Below, one piece after another: positions 11,324 through 23,034 of a stretch of 64,000 bases of DNA (its first letter is position 1; every line of letters starts with the position of its first letter). Source of the DNA: Gloeopeniophorella convolvens (taxonomy: Eukaryota > Basidiomycota > Agaricomycetes > Russulales). The stretch spans positions 62,001 through 126,000 of the forward strand of contig WTXD01000067.1 of NCBI GenBank assembly GCA_022496205.1. The letters run 5' to 3'. The notes beneath the pieces were generated by a model, which saw only the letters and a program-made list of their open reading frames with translations, was not told where the DNA came from and searched no databases. A program made the position numbers and the translations under genes.

Positions 11324-12344
11324 TAGTTAGTACTTAGATGTGAATAAAAAGCGATTTGTCATTGATATTACACAGTGTGAAAAGGTGTTGTCATCCCAAT
11401 TACTCATTGTCAAAAAAGCGTTGTCATTCACACTACACATGCAATATAAAATAATTTATTGTTATAACCCTAATCCTAACTTACTCGGAAGATCACCGGT
11501 GGCCGGCCGGAAACCGGCCCTGGAGGCGTGGGAACGATGTGGAAAGTACGCAACTTACCCCGTGTAGCTCATGGGCTCGAGAAAATTACTCTCCAACTCA
11601 CTGGTCTGCAACGCCAAAGTTATCTCACAAACTCTCCAGTTCCCGCGCTCTGACGCTTACCAAGCCCCTATCCGGCTCTGGAGTCGTCCCAAGCCTCTCT
11701 AAGTCTATGTCGCGCGACGCTGCTTCACTGAAGTGCGTGTAATCACCCATTCTTTTACTCACTATCGCGCTTCTTATCGAGCAACCCGCCGACTTGCACT
11801 TCACAGCACTGGATCTTTGTGAGGCTGGTCCCTACCTGCCGGTCGCGCAGCCTGCAACGATCCACATCATCATGTGCACCAGTACCCGCGTGCTGTATGA
11901 TCTAGTGTGGCTCCTGTCCTCGCGCTCCAGCGCATCTCTTACGGGGCAGTTCCACACTGGTGCCGGTGCGTGCAACACCACAGTATTGGCCCAGCACCGC
12001 ATGCTCACGAGCACCATTGAGGAACGCGCTGCGTGTGTGCCGTTGCTAGCGGAGAACAGCAGCGGGAAACGCCACGGCTCACCAGGGCGCGGCACGGTGG
12101 CCCGCATAGTGCTGGGCATCCTGCAGCTCCATGACGCGCTGATGCGTGCGAACATCGCAGGGCGCGGTGCATGTGCCACTCGAGGCAGACAATGACGGCC
12201 AGGACAACGACAAAGGCAGTAGAGTGGTGTGCAACGCTCCAGGGCGCCGCTGCGATGGCTGAATGGGTCAATGAAGGCGGTAAGGACGAGCACACCCGCC
12301 TACCTAGCCACCGCTGACTTGAATGTGGTCGCACGCCTGCAGAT
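11324..12344. other. MULE 3' flank and unassigned sequence
   Basis: 11330-11470 is AT-rich with repeated GTTGTCAT-type words and is a plausible 3' UTR or terminator. A frame at 11794-12195 (plus) looks protein-like in places but has no motif I can name. A telomere-like AACCCTAATCCTAAC occurs once at about 11466 and is too short to mean much. Confidence 0.35.
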
Positions 12345-13130
12345 ATGATGCCCAGCCTGTTGGGGATCTCACAAGCACCTGGAGTGCCTATTTCCGTGCG
12401 CAACATACTCGAGAAATACAACACCATCACCCACCTCCGGCTGAACGGCCTCCACAGATTGCTCAAGAACCTCCGCCGGTCCTCACTCAGCTCCAAGACT
12501 GCCAAGGAGTACTTGCAGGATGTTATATACCATGCCTGCACGTTCTACACCGCCCTACTCGAAAGGGAAACGTTTCTTGGCTTCCGGTCTGGTTGGATCG
12601 AGGCTCTCGGCGACCTTGCGTGGTGCCATTGCCGCCATAACCCCCGCTCCAGCGCAGCCCTTGTCCACCCTGACTGTAGCTGCCATCAACAGCACGCTGC
12701 GTGTGTCACCTGTTGGCTCGAACGCGTTGCCCGTGGGCGGCAGCAATATTAACAGCAAGAAGCTCCCCATCGGTGGCGACTCTCAGAGCCCCAGTGTGGG
12801 CATCGTTGCCGCAAGCCTGATGGAGCTCGAGCCGGAGAAGGACCACTGGTGGAGGATAGCGCGCGACTGGTTTGCCGAGGGCGTGTCAGCAACGCCTGGA
12901 CATGGCAAGTCACACCGCCACTTTGGGCCCCCCAACCGCGAGATGGAGGGCAAGGAACTGCGCGGAGTGTACCACTTTATCAAGAGGTAGGCGCTCCACG
13001 CTCCATTCTACTGCAGCTCGGTCTCTGAACATGTCGCGTTCTAGCATGATCGCCATCCGTCCCTTTGAGATGGCGCGCGAGTCCATACTGCCATCGTGGT
13101 CCCCGGCAGCACAAGCGCACCCATGTCTGG
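12345..13130 (+). pseudogene. Est1/SMG6-like gene fragment B
   Basis: Plus-strand frames encode, in order, ILEKYNTITHLRLNGLHRLL, LSSKTAKEYLQD, FLGFRSGWIEALGDL, then SVGIVAASLMELEPEKDHWW, PGHGKSHRH, LRGVYHFIKR and, after an intron-like gap, RPFEMARESILPSWSP. The second half is the same as in fragment A (6141-7510). The first half extends toward the N-terminus of the domain. A frame change near 12630-12660 and HHLGLL having become HRHFGPP argue that this copy is decayed. Fragments A and B point in opposite directions and flank the MULE transposase. Confidence 0.6.
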
Positions 13131-13674
13131 AGGCACGTCGTGAACGTCCTCAGTTTCTGGAGAGCGTGCGTGGGGCAGTTCCTCAGGATCGGAACACACG
13201 TTCATCCGAAAGGCCAGATTAGACAGAATGGCCACAGAGGTTGTCAGAAATGCTCGCGTTGTCATTTTCCTCTATGTATGTCATGGGATCGGGTGATACG
13301 TCGTGCCGAGCACGCTTGCGCTTTCGTGTGGGAAGCACCTCGGTGCCGTCTGCAGGCAGGTGAATGGCAGAGGTGTGGCCCACGGAGCCTGCGCCGTGTC
13401 CCAGAGGCTAAGGCGTTGGTGCTACAAGTCACCCATGCTGGATAGCAATATGCCTACGATCGTCACGTCGAAACCGGGCATGCGCGTGGTATGTAGATGA
13501 GGAAACCTTCTTGATGAGTTTGCAGCGCGTAGAACAGGTGCATTGTACTCTCTTGTGGTCAGGGTTTTTCCTGCCATGTGGCCCAGAGTCTGGAAGCACA
13601 GCAGCTAGATCGAGTGCCTGTGTAGACTGGAAGTCGGTGTGTAGTGCAGCAGTGGGTTGTGTCAACAGTCAGAA
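13131..13674. other. No recognised feature
   Basis: Short frames only. This lies between Est1-like fragment B and repeat R3 and corresponds to sequence missing from the left-hand mirror copy. Confidence 0.3.
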
Positions 13675-14012
13675 GCAAGTGGGAAGGGACTTTGGAATGG
13701 TGTTGAATGAAACAGGAAGGCGACCTGCGTCGGCAAGTGTGCGTCAGGCAGTCAGGCAGTACGAATTTATGCAAAGTCGAGCAGAAGAAAACACTGTCGT
13801 TGTGAAGATGTGGGTGGGGTGCAAAACGATACAACGCGAATGAATGAGCTGGCATCCGTTCCGGTATGATTCATTTTAGTCGCACGGGCCGCCACGGGAT
13901 CCCATCTCATCCCGATTTCGGCGGTCTGATCTGGTCTGATGCGATCACTTTCAAACCCAACCATTCCCGTCCAATCTCATTCTCTGGGATTTTGACTGGG
14001 GGTGAGCCTGGA
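13675..14012 (-). repeat. R3 repeat, copy 2
   Basis: Reverse-complement match of 5842-6140 (see that entry). A few insertions are present, such as a second GATCTGGTCTGAT word near 13925. Confidence 0.7.
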
Positions 14013-14247
14013 AGATGGCTCTATTGGACTAAGTCAGGAACCAGGGTTTCCTTGTTTGGGTTATGGAGTTCTTTCTAGATGGTCCCATTGAAGTCATTAG
14101 CCAGTGTACGCTCTGGTGTGACGCACGTATGGCTTTGTGCAGAAGGTGCAGGCCGAGATGCAGTTCGCAACGTGAAACGAAGGCTAGAGGGTGAGTAAAG
14201 ACGCACTAGTCCATCCTGCCTCTGTTATCGGAAACCCGCCGTCTGTA

Positions 14248-14992
14248 TGTTGCAATCGGATCGCGCGCGCAGCGCGTGTGCGCGAGCTCTCCACGCACTT
14301 GCTTGGAAAGTCAGTGTCGTGCGCGCGTGATTTCAAGCGTGCGCGGCAGCCAATCAGTATAGTTTTATTATATGGACTTTAAGCAGTATAAAAGCAATGT
14401 ATTTACGATGCGCAAACGCTGCGCATTTGCCGAGAATCGACCGTACATTCAACGCTGTACACGTTTGATCTGGCGTTCCCACCGCTCGCTGCCTTGCACA
14501 TCGCGCCTGTGCCAATAACGATTCGATCTGGTGTTCCCGTACTCCCGCAGATCTGACTCTCTTCACCCCATGGCCACCCCGTCCTTCACATCTGCGTCCT
14601 CCCCTTCCTTGCCCCCACTTCTCTCTTCACTGCGTAGCGTTCGCCTGCAAGACCTGAGTGAATCTCATCTTGCTGTCTGGGTTCCCCTTCCCTGTTGAAT
14701 AAACGTCGATTCGCGGCAAACGCTGCGCGTTTGCATGTCGTAAATACAACTCTTTTTATACTACTGAACATCCATAATCTGGTGATACGGATAGGGCCTG
14801 CGGCGTAATGGGCTGCAGGTTATTGGTTTTCTCAGAGACTGCCCACGTGGGTAACATATCAGGGACGTTGTAGAGCTACGGCAATTGGGTGCCGCACAAG
14901 CTCGAAAACCGCGTGCCCGCGACGCCTACAAACTGCGACCGCGGGGAGAGCTCAGCCGCCATACGCGCTGCGCGCGCAATCCAATTGCAACA
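14248..14992. mobile_element. Foldback (long-TIR) element built from two inverted R1 ends
   Basis: The left arm 14248-14453 starts TGTTGCAATCGG and ends ATTCAAC. The right arm 14694-14992 is its inverted copy, starting GTTGAAT and ending TTGCAACA. Arm landmarks are GCGCGCGCAGCGCG, GAGCTCTCC, a GTGCGCGGCA block, TATAAAA (about 14393) and a near-perfect palindrome GCAAACGCTGCGC.TTTGC. The right arm has about 90 bp more sequence between blocks. Outer ends read TG...CA. A spacer of about 240 bp separates the arms. I see no clear target-site duplication. Confidence 0.7.
14570..14698 (+). CDS. Short ORF (42 aa) inside the foldback spacer
   Basis: This ATG-initiated frame begins MATPSFTSASSPSLPPLLSS and has a TATAAAA box about 175 bp upstream in the left arm. 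It stops just inside the right arm. Ser/Pro-rich composition followed by a hydrophobic-basic helix (SLRSVRLQDLSESHLAVW) looks like the truncated N-terminus of a larger protein rather than a complete small protein. It may equally be chance. Confidence 0.25.
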   Translation: MATPSFTSASSPSLPPLLSSLRSVRLQDLSESHLAVWVPLPC

Positions 14993-15260
14993 TTCCCCAC
15001 CTCAGGCGTCGTCAGCTGGCGTGAACTGGCACTGACGTCGACTACACGTCGTAGGCAGTGACTAGGCAGCGACGTCTCAGGTTCCTTGTCAGAAAACCCA
15101 CTCAATGCCGTTCTCATTGCGACTACGTACGACTAACCGGCATAGACACAACACCAACGGCACGACTGCGCTGCTGGGCCATCAAGAAAAACAAAAACAA
15201 AAAAAGTGCACAGCGCTACGCAAAAGACGCACTGCGGAGTAGCGTTGACTCTCGGAGCCA
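14993..15260. other. 3' flank of the partner gene
   Basis: Contains an A-rich stretch near 15183-15205 and no gene. Confidence 0.3.
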
Positions 15261-18200
15261 CTACATTGGGAACCCCTGCTCCAACCTCCTAGGCTCTTGG
15301 AATCCGGCCTTGGCCTGCATCTCCCGCCCGGTTTGGTCTTCCCAAGTGGCTGGAGTTGGCAAATGCGTTTGGGGAGGTGGAACGAGCCCTTGTCGGGCGG
15401 CGTTCGGTAGGACCGATGGGTCTGAACCTGGACCGCCCTGCATAGCAGCTGCTAGGCTGGCGGCTGCATCGTTGCGGCCATCAATTAGGGCAGCGTGAGC
15501 TTGAAAGTGCTCGTAATTTTCGACTGGCCGTTGAAAGTTGTGTTCGTGCGGCGCCCGAGCGGACGCCAGCGTGCTGCTATCAGGCACCATTGCTGACCTT
15601 GGGCCGGGCCCACCAGGGAGGCGATTGACAGGGATGTTTCCGTAACTCCCGGCATGCGCCCCGAGACCAAGCATACCGGTGGCTCCAGTATCAGCAAAAC
15701 GTTGGGGTGGCCCCGCTACGGCGTTTGTGAACGGGCTAGCCTGGTACGTCGAGTTTCCTGGCACCCCGTAGGGATTGACCCTGTTGAAGGTCTTGGCGTC
15801 AACGAGATAGTAGTCGCCCTCTGCATTTGTGTTAGGCTGGGTAAAAGCGAACTGTGGCAGAGTTGCCATTTGAGCAGCCACCTGTGGAGGGAAATAGTAC
15901 GCTTGACCTGGTTGGGTGGCGTTTGAAGGTAAGAGGTAAGGGCCTCCAGACTGCAGGGCTTGTGGCGCCGTGGCCATGGGGTGCACAACGCTCGGGGCAG
16001 CGCCTGCTTGTGGTTGTCTCTGGTCCAACAGCAGCCCTACATCCCCAGCTACCAAGCCTTCGGGTAAATGTGGCTGTCTCGGGGCTTCTTGACCGGGCAT
16101 AGGCATTTGTGGAGGAAGGTAGTACGGTTGGCTTGGTTGAATGGCGTTTGGAGGAAAGAAATAAGGGGCTCCAGGCTGCGGGGCTTGTGGTGCCGCAGCC
16201 ACAGGATGCACGACGCTCGGGGCGGCGCCTGCTTGTGGTTGCCTCTGGTCGGACGGCGGTGCTATGCCCTCGGCTACCAAGGCCCCGGGCAAATGTGGCT
16301 GTCTCGGGGCTTCTTGACCGGGCGTAGGCATTTGTGGAGGAAGGTAGTGCGGTTGGCTTGGTTGGATGGTGTTCGAAGGAAAGAGGTAAGGGGCTCCAGG
16401 CTCCGGGGCTTGGGGCGCCGCAGCCACGGGGTGTGCGATGCTCGGGACGGCGCCTGCTTGTGATCGTCTCTGGTCTGACAGCGGCGCTACATCCCCGGCT
16501 GCCGAGACTTCAGGCGAACGTGGCTGTCTCGGGGTTTCTTGACCGGGCGTAGGAAATTTGGGGGGCGCATTCACGGTCTGATCAGGCGTTAGGAAACCTG
16601 GCGACGGGTCCAGCTTTGCTGCATGGCCGGAGTCCAGAGGTATCTCCTGACACACCAGGACAGTTAGTTCCGAGCGATAGACGCTGGAAGTCGGGTGGTC
16701 AGGCGCACCTTTTGCTTTCCTTTCGACGGAGACTTACTTAGCCCAGGCTGTAAGTTGCCCCTGACAAAATTCTCTGGAGTATCTATGCCTGCCGGCGTCG
16801 GTGCTTCTGCTGGCGATGATGAAGACGGGCTCAGAACCACAACCTCACTGTCTTTGTCAACCGTCGTCCTAGTAGAGCTCATCTTCAAACGTCGAGGCAA
16901 AGGCACCTTGACTTCCCTATGGCGTTTCTCGGGGACTTCTGGGGAGCCACCCCGCGGACGCGGATGGGGTGAAGGCGTCTCCGGTTGTTGGAGGTTAAAC
17001 CTGTGTTGCGGAGTGATTGGTTTGGAGGGTTTGTTCCGCAAACGGTTCAGATCCAACGTTGACCCTGGGGTTACCGCTGTTTGAATCACGGCACCTAAGC
17101 CTACTCCTGCGAGCGCCATGTCACTTCATGCCAGGAGGCCCTGACTACAGCCTTCTTGACTTACCGAGAGTAAGATCCTCTCCGTCACCATCGCTTGTAG
17201 GTTCTTCTGAAGAATCAGAGTCGCTTGAGGTGCTTTCGACGGTGTTGTTCTCATCTTCAGGAGATACGTCAGGGTTTCCAAGTAATGGTCCCTGACGCGG
17301 GGGCTCTGTTTGTTCCACCCTTCCATCACGATACATACAGCGAACTTTGTCACAGTTTGATGTGGGCGGGAGTGGTGCTCCAATGATGACGGGTAGGCTT
17401 TTGCCAACCATCGAAGCTGTACATTCGTAACCGTTTCACAATTAACACACAGAATTGAAGCGCTTTAATATTGCTACGCACCCATCCTGGTGTCGATGTC
17501 AGAGGACTCTAAAGAGACGAAGTGCAGGGGGTGCTCCCGATCTCTGATTTGCTTCATCATCAGATCCACCTGCTTCACCGTGAGGCTATTGATCCCTTTC
17601 TTCTGTCCTTCGCTGGGGAATGGGACATCCTCCGGGTAATTGAGCATTTGTAGGTGGTTCTTAGAGAGCGCTATGGACAAGTTCTTCCAAGGGAACTTTG
17701 GGAGTTCAGCGCGACGCGTTGAGCCTGCGGGGATAGCCTTCCCTATTGTGACAACAGCGTCAGCGTAGGCGATGACTTCGCCTTAGCGGCAAAAGCGAGC
17801 GTACTCCACAGCTCAAAAAGAACTTGACGTAGGTCCTCGTGAGGATGGCACTTAGCCTCCTTGCTAGAGGCCCTCGGGCGCTTTGTAGGTCGCGTTAGGC
17901 GCGTTGGGCTAGCTCCTCGTTTCCGCCGCGCGGCTGGTTGGCTGGCCTCTCGGTTCGATGCCGCAACGCCTTCGCTTTCATCGCCGGTCTCAAAGCTTTT
18001 GGGCCCATATAGGTCCTCTATTCGCTTTGTGGAGTTACTGTCGCTAGCCGGCGATAGGGGTTGAGTAAGGGGAACGAGAATAAAGACGCTAGTGCCTTGA
18101 GTACTCACTAGACTTGTGCTTTCAAGTGTCCTATGGCCTCATCATGGCTCATCCTGAAGCGATCCTTGATAAACTGGTAAACCTCAGTCAGAATCCGAAT

Positions 18201-19614
18201 GCAAGGGTGCTGGGCAGGCCATTCGCACCCCTTTAGCACCTTCGGTTTCGTAAACCTCCGCTAGACCGCCATCGGAGTTGACGATGCCCCCGACGAACAT
18301 AAGCACCGCCTCGAATTGACGATGCCTTGACCCTTGGCTAACCTAGCGGTACGGTCGGTTGTCTTTAGACTCCACAGGCCATGAGCGATAGGGGTGACAC
18401 ATACTGCGTCCTTGCACACGGAGATGAGCTTACTGAACTCAACGGACCGCTTCCCTACGGTCTCTCTAGACTTGTTTTGAAGCGCGGTAAGCTCATCCCA
18501 TGTTTCCAGTATTTTTTTGAAGGTTTCTGGGTGCTCTTCCTTGAACCTTTGATAAGAGAGCTTAATCAAGGACAGGCTCTGCTTTGGCGGGGTTTCTGGA
18601 GAATATTGAGCATAGTGGCCTTAGCAAACGAACTCTGAAAAAGGTACCTTTGAAGCCATCTTCACCATCGGCATCAGTGTCTGAGCTATGCGCTGAGAGA
18701 GCGTCGTGAGTAGGCGTCGCGGTAGATAGCGGCGGCAGTAATGGCCGAAGCGTACATTCTGCTTCGGCCCCTTCGAGCTCAGCTGAAGAAAGGCGGCGGT
18801 GTTCAATTTCTTTGTTTGCAGCATAGTAGGCTTGATATGAGTTCCAACAGTTGTCGCCAGGAGCTTTTTGTAAACGCTTTCGGACGTAGTTCTTCAGAAC
18901 ACGTGAGAAGGGGAAGTTCGTTTTTTCGGCGATTTGATGGAGCACCAGGTCCGCCTGCTTGAACCCTTCCTCCATTACGAGAGAGGCTTCAGTGGAAATG
19001 CGGCCAGATTCTTGACCACAGTGACTTTCGACCAGTGCTTCGTCTTGAAGGGAGGTTACTACGCCCAAAGGTTCTGCCGGGTGTAACGCGTGTGCGCTAG
19101 AAGCATCCGGGACTAGAGTGTTTGAGCCGGTGTCAAGGGGAGGGGCGTCAGCTGGAGGTGGCACATCTGCAGGAGGCGTCTTCCGTATGCCTTCTTCAAC
19201 TGGCTCTGCAACAGGCGCTGCGCCAGTGGCGAGGCCGTTGCCTTCACAAGCATGAGCCGCATCAGGGTCAGGGCTGACCGGCAAAGCAGAGGGCAGGGGT
19301 AGCAAGCGGCTAGCGGGGCTCTCAGGAGGCGGACTGCTCAAGCCGCTGGTAGAACAATCCCTAGCGGCATTCTTAGGGCCCCTGGTACTCAAAGGTAAGC
19401 CCTTCACCCACAGCCAGAACGCGCAGCCTCACTGTCTCTGCAGCACACCTTCTCCCCGGCCACGCTTCCCAGCAGCTTTTAACGCCTTGCTAGGAGGTTT
19501 CACCCGGCTGGCCTTTCTGGCCTGCTGCGGCGCTGGCTCTATCACAGTAGGCAGCTCACCGCCTTGCCTCTGCAGCTGGGACCGCGTGACAATGCGAGCC
19601 ATGCTCGTCGCCAA
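15261..19614 (-). CDS. CxC1-KDZ-associated 'partner' protein, about ten exons
   Basis: One frame can be followed through roughly ten minus-strand exons: about 19614-19436, 19381-18645, 18598-18410, 18340-18240, 18155-18110, 18050-17830, 17785-17490, 17425-17160, 17120-16715 and 16640-15261. The N-terminus is basic (ARIVTRSQLQRQGGE), then acidic/Pro-rich. A helical block (FPFSRVLKNYVRKRLQ, LIKLSYQRFKEEHPETFKKI) precedes a core FEAVLMFVGGIVNSDGGL and HDEAIGHLKAQV. I know this combination from uncharacterised basidiomycete proteins beside KDZ transposases. A later block has YPEDVPFPSEG. The last exon carries about three 75-residue Pro/Gln repeats. It could bind DNA or the transposase, but no enzymatic motif is visible. 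No stop interrupts the reconstructed frame. One junction near 17810 needs a weak GTCAAG donor. Confidence 0.65.
15910..16570. repeat. 225-bp coding tandem repeat (75 aa)
   Basis: About three in-frame copies of a 225-bp unit lie within the last exon of the partner gene. Each unit includes PGQEAPRQPHLP, SDQRQPQAGA, VVHPVAAAPQA, PYLFPSN or PYFFPPN, and YYLPPQM. Units differ mostly by point changes that keep the reading frame, which suggests the repeat is translated. The unit is rich in Pro, Gln and Ala and is probably disordered. Confidence 0.8.
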
Positions 19615-21167
19615 GACCGGCAGCTATGAGGTAAACTTGAGGCAGGGTGGTTTTTATCTTCTAGGGCCTGAAGACTTTCCAGGAGCGCAGTTCTAGCGGG
19701 AGGGGAGTGGGGGAAATAGAGCAATGCCTCAAGGCCGGTGCGGTTGCGGACGGTGAGCAAGAAACTAGAGGCTGCGGGACAAGCCAGAAACTCGTCGGAG
19801 CTGACCTGCCGCCACAGACCGGCGCATCTCTCTGAGAAGCCCTGCGGTGATTTTGCGCTATGATGGGTCGCTGGCCTCACGGCCAGCTCGAGTTAACGCC
19901 AGACGGTTCGATTAGGCACCACAGACGCCTTAAAGAAAGCCTCTGACGCTATCACTTGTTTATGTGGCTCTTTGAAGCCGGTGCACCTGTCAACAGACAT
20001 GCCTTCTAGAGAATCCTTGGGGTCAGACAGACCGGTAGCTTAGCAGCGTTTCAGCACATGAACGGAGAAAGCGGCAGGCGTCGGAGGCGTTTATTCTTTC
20101 AAGAAAGCAGCGAAGGCGGCAGGTGCAGATGGGTGCAGCAGAACTGCTTGGAGCAAGCCCTGCTGTGGTGAAGGACCCCCCGCCTAGAAAAGTGGCCCAG
20201 TCGAGCACGCCCGCTGGTGGCAGGATCCACACACCAAGCGGCGCCGAACAGGCGACAGGGCTGCAGCCTGCATAGAAGCCAGCGCAGCACCTCTTCGACA
20301 ACGTGGCTGAAGGCGCCCTGCGTACGTCCTTTCACATCACCTGTCTCCGTTGGCAGGCTGAAAGTGCTGGCGGGGCTAAGTGCAAGTTGCACGCCGTTCC
20401 GGCAGTTGCCGCGCTTGGACTTCCGACCGAGCATGAGGGTACAAAGCGGAAGCAAAGTCGTCACGAACGCGGATCAACAGGAGCCATCACAAAGTTCGAA
20501 CTGGAACGGTGACCGTCACCGTCACATGCTCCCTCGAAGCGAAGGGTCCTGCGAACGAGGGCCGGACGCCATCGCGGGACGACTGCCTTCCGCGATCGGG
20601 TACTTAAGGTTAGCAGCAGAGGTTAGGTCGACGCCATCCAACGCCGGGTCCCACGGCACGAGGGTTTGACGCGTGACGTGTGACGACACGCCTGCCTTGT
20701 AGAGGTCGGAACCCGAGAAGAGTGGTGTAAACAAGCGCGCGGCGTGTTCTACAGGAGTAAGAAATGCCGCCTCAGTCTCTGCATTCTCTGGAAGGCGAGA
20801 ACTGAGGCATACGTGACTCGGAAAGGCAGCTATCATCAAGCCACCAACTGCACAGTAGGAGAATTTCAAAGAGACATAGCCAAATGAGGCACACGCCCGA
20901 ATACTGTGCCCAACGCAAGGGTTTTTATTTTTATCTTAAGCCTGCATTTGTATCCTGCAGCAAGTGATACGCGAGGATACGACGAAGGGCGATACAGTGC
21001 GAACGCGGGAACGGCGGGCCGGAACGCCTGGTGAGAACGGTAAGCCGTAAACGCAAGTTAACTTCACGCGCGTTTGTCCTACGCGCGCAATTAAACGAAT
21101 GGAAACACGAACTCAACATTCAACACGCCTGCCCCCGGGAGACTACGCACACCTCCCTACCTGTTCG
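19615..21167. other. Upstream region of the partner gene, no recognised gene
   Basis: Minus frames at 19542-19880, 20023-20301 and 20522-20869 show mixed hydrophobic and Pro-rich sequence without motifs, paralogues or convincing splice continuity. A GTGACCGTCACCGTCAC stretch at about 20508 is locally repetitive. Confidence 0.3.
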
Positions 21168-21623
21168 TGTTGAATGTACGTCGACTCGCGGGAAACGCGC
21201 AGCGTTTGCGCATCGAAAAAACGACTGATTTATACTACAGTGTCCGTAATAAACCTACTGCGATTGGGTGCCGCACAAGCTTGAGAACCGCGTGCGCGCG
21301 ACACCTTGTTGTGGTCTCAGATACGAATCGCCGAATGACTCCGCCGCAGTCGACCGACTGCATACTTCCGCCGCAGCTTATCATAAAAACCTTGTAACCC
21401 TTGTCTTGTCTTAGACACTCGTGTTTCGGAACGACGAGTACAACGCTGCCTGAGTTGTATTTAAACCCTAGGTTACGATGCGAATTGAGCCAGAATTCTC
21501 TCGTCTTCACGCCGCCCGTTCGACCGCTTTCGAAACCTTCGTGAGGCCGAGGTCACAACCTACGAACGGCGAGTGCGGGGAGAGCTCAGCCGGGCGCGCT
21601 GCGCGCGCGACTCGATTCCAACA
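21168..21623 (-). repeat. R1 repeat end, reverse copy with insertion
   Basis: Read on the minus strand it begins TGTTGGAATCGAG and includes GAGCTCTCCCCGC, the GTGCGGCACCCAATCGC block and the palindrome GCAAACGCTGCGC followed by GTTTCCCGC, and it ends in ATTCAAC. About 230 bp (about 21300-21540) separates the two halves compared with the copy at 14694-14992. Confidence 0.6.
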
Positions 21624-21835
21624 GTTCGAGCTCACCCTCTGCAGCGCTCGCGTAAGAAACCCGACGAACAAGTTCCACCCGCATGTTGCGGTCTCAGGTG
21701 CGATCTGCTGAACAACTCCGCCGCAGCGGTTGCCTGGCTGCGTATCTCCGCTGCAGCATGTGATAAACCCCTTGTATTATGTAACCTTGTTTTGTCCTAG
21801 GCGCTTGTGTTTCGGGCGACGGGTACAATCGAGAA
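21301..21835. repeat. Direct duplication, period about 377 bp
   Basis: 21301-21440 and 21678-21835 share GGTCTCAG, AACAACTCCGCCGCAG / AATGACTCCGCCGCAG, a CTTGTATTATGTAACC-like block, TTGTC[TC]TAG and CTTGTGTTTCGG followed by a GACGAGTACAA-like end. The first copy lies in the middle of the R1 copy above, so the duplication or a nested insertion came after R1 arrived. Confidence 0.55.
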
Positions 21836-21904
21836 GGGCTGCCTGCGGCGGCATGTGCCTTTGCTTGCTGAGTCGGCGTTGTGGTTTTATCATTTGTCGT
21901 CCGG

Positions 21905-23034
21905 ACTCGAGACGCGCCGCCGGTAGCGGCACCCGCCCCGCTCGCAGACAACAGGACGTGTGTGGTGAAAAGCGTGAAAATATGCGAAGTTGATGGGAAT
22001 ATTCCCGGATCCCGGGGTTCGTGTCACCGTATGTATTCATGGCATTCGCAGAGGCAAGTCTACAACAGCCGCAATCACTCAACAAAGCACCGTTCTCTTT
22101 GTCAACCACTTGAGACGACAGCTGTCCAATCAACCTAGAATGTTGTGGTGAAAATTGTGCTGGCTCAGAACAAAGGCGCACAGCGGTGCGGGGCAGCGAG
22201 TCCGAGGGAGCCTGGAGGACAAGTGGGAGAAGCGCAAAGGGAACTGCAATTAGTGAAGTGCTGATACTCAAAGCTTGTCTTAGGGACGTTCTATGCTCCA
22301 TAACTACAAGGCAGCCTGAGTATGTGTACAGCGGGCAACCGCAGCATGGGATTTCGGGTGCTGGAGCTCAAAAGGCCAGGTTACACAGAAACGTATGAAA
22401 GCAATGACGCGCCCATGGTTATTGTATCTCCGGTTGCGTAGTCTTGCTGTGAACCATCGTTTTGTGGAGGCGGACCTTGGTAGCAATTCTTGCATGCGAG
22501 TGCCAGGGAGAATGTGGTTGAGCGGGGGGAGGTAGTCGAGGGGCGGAGGATCCGGAAGGGAGCGACTGAGAGATGACTAGAGTCGCTGGGGGTGGGCCGA
22601 AATAACCCGAAGCCCGAAAGATGCCGATGTTTGGCTTTAATTGCAAACCACTAAGCGCCTGGCAACGATCGTGAGCGGGGAATGGCCTTGCAAGCAAGGC
22701 AACCCAACCATTACAATTGATGTCGCTGATGTGTGGTCAGCGCCCATTGGGCGGCATAAGCCGAGGCCTTCACATACAGCAGAGTGACCAAAGCTGCTGC
22801 ATTTGGTGAGCGAGGAGAGTGGCAGAAGCAGCAGCTGGAGGTGCACAGATACACACGGCCAATGCACCTCGATTCACAGCAGACGCATGGCGTTTGCACA
22901 TCGTAGATACATAACTTTGATGCTACTGTTCATCGCTTGAAACCACGCGCGCGCAACACCGACGAAGAGAGGGGAGAGAGCAGGTGCGGGGACAGCTTGG
23001 GCATGCACGCTGCACGCGCGATATCCGATCGCGA
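21905..23034 (-). repeat. R1 long repeat, copy A
   Basis: About 1.1 kb aligns in the same orientation with 46467-47493 and partly with 52250-52960. Shared blocks include CAGACAACAGGA, GTGCTGGCTCA, AAGTGCTGATA or AAGCACTGATA followed by AGCTTGT, GGCCAGGT.A.ACAGAAACGTA, CGTAGTCTTGCTGTG, TTTGTGGAGGC and CTTGCATGC. It ends at the R1 terminal blocks (GCAGACGCATGGCGTTTGC, GCTTGAAACCACGCGCGCG, GTGCGGGGACAGCT, ATCCGATCGCGAC). No open frame is conserved between copies, so it is probably a non-coding element end or a non-autonomous transposon. Confidence 0.65.
22686..22699. repeat. R2 palindrome, copy 2
   Basis: CCTTGCAAGCAAGG followed by CAAC, inside R1 long copy A. Confidence 0.7.

Noticed and set aside
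11464..11481. Telomere repeat (AACCCTAATCCTAAC)
   Set aside because: One degenerate pair of units only; another short one at 37340. Not a telomere or interstitial array.
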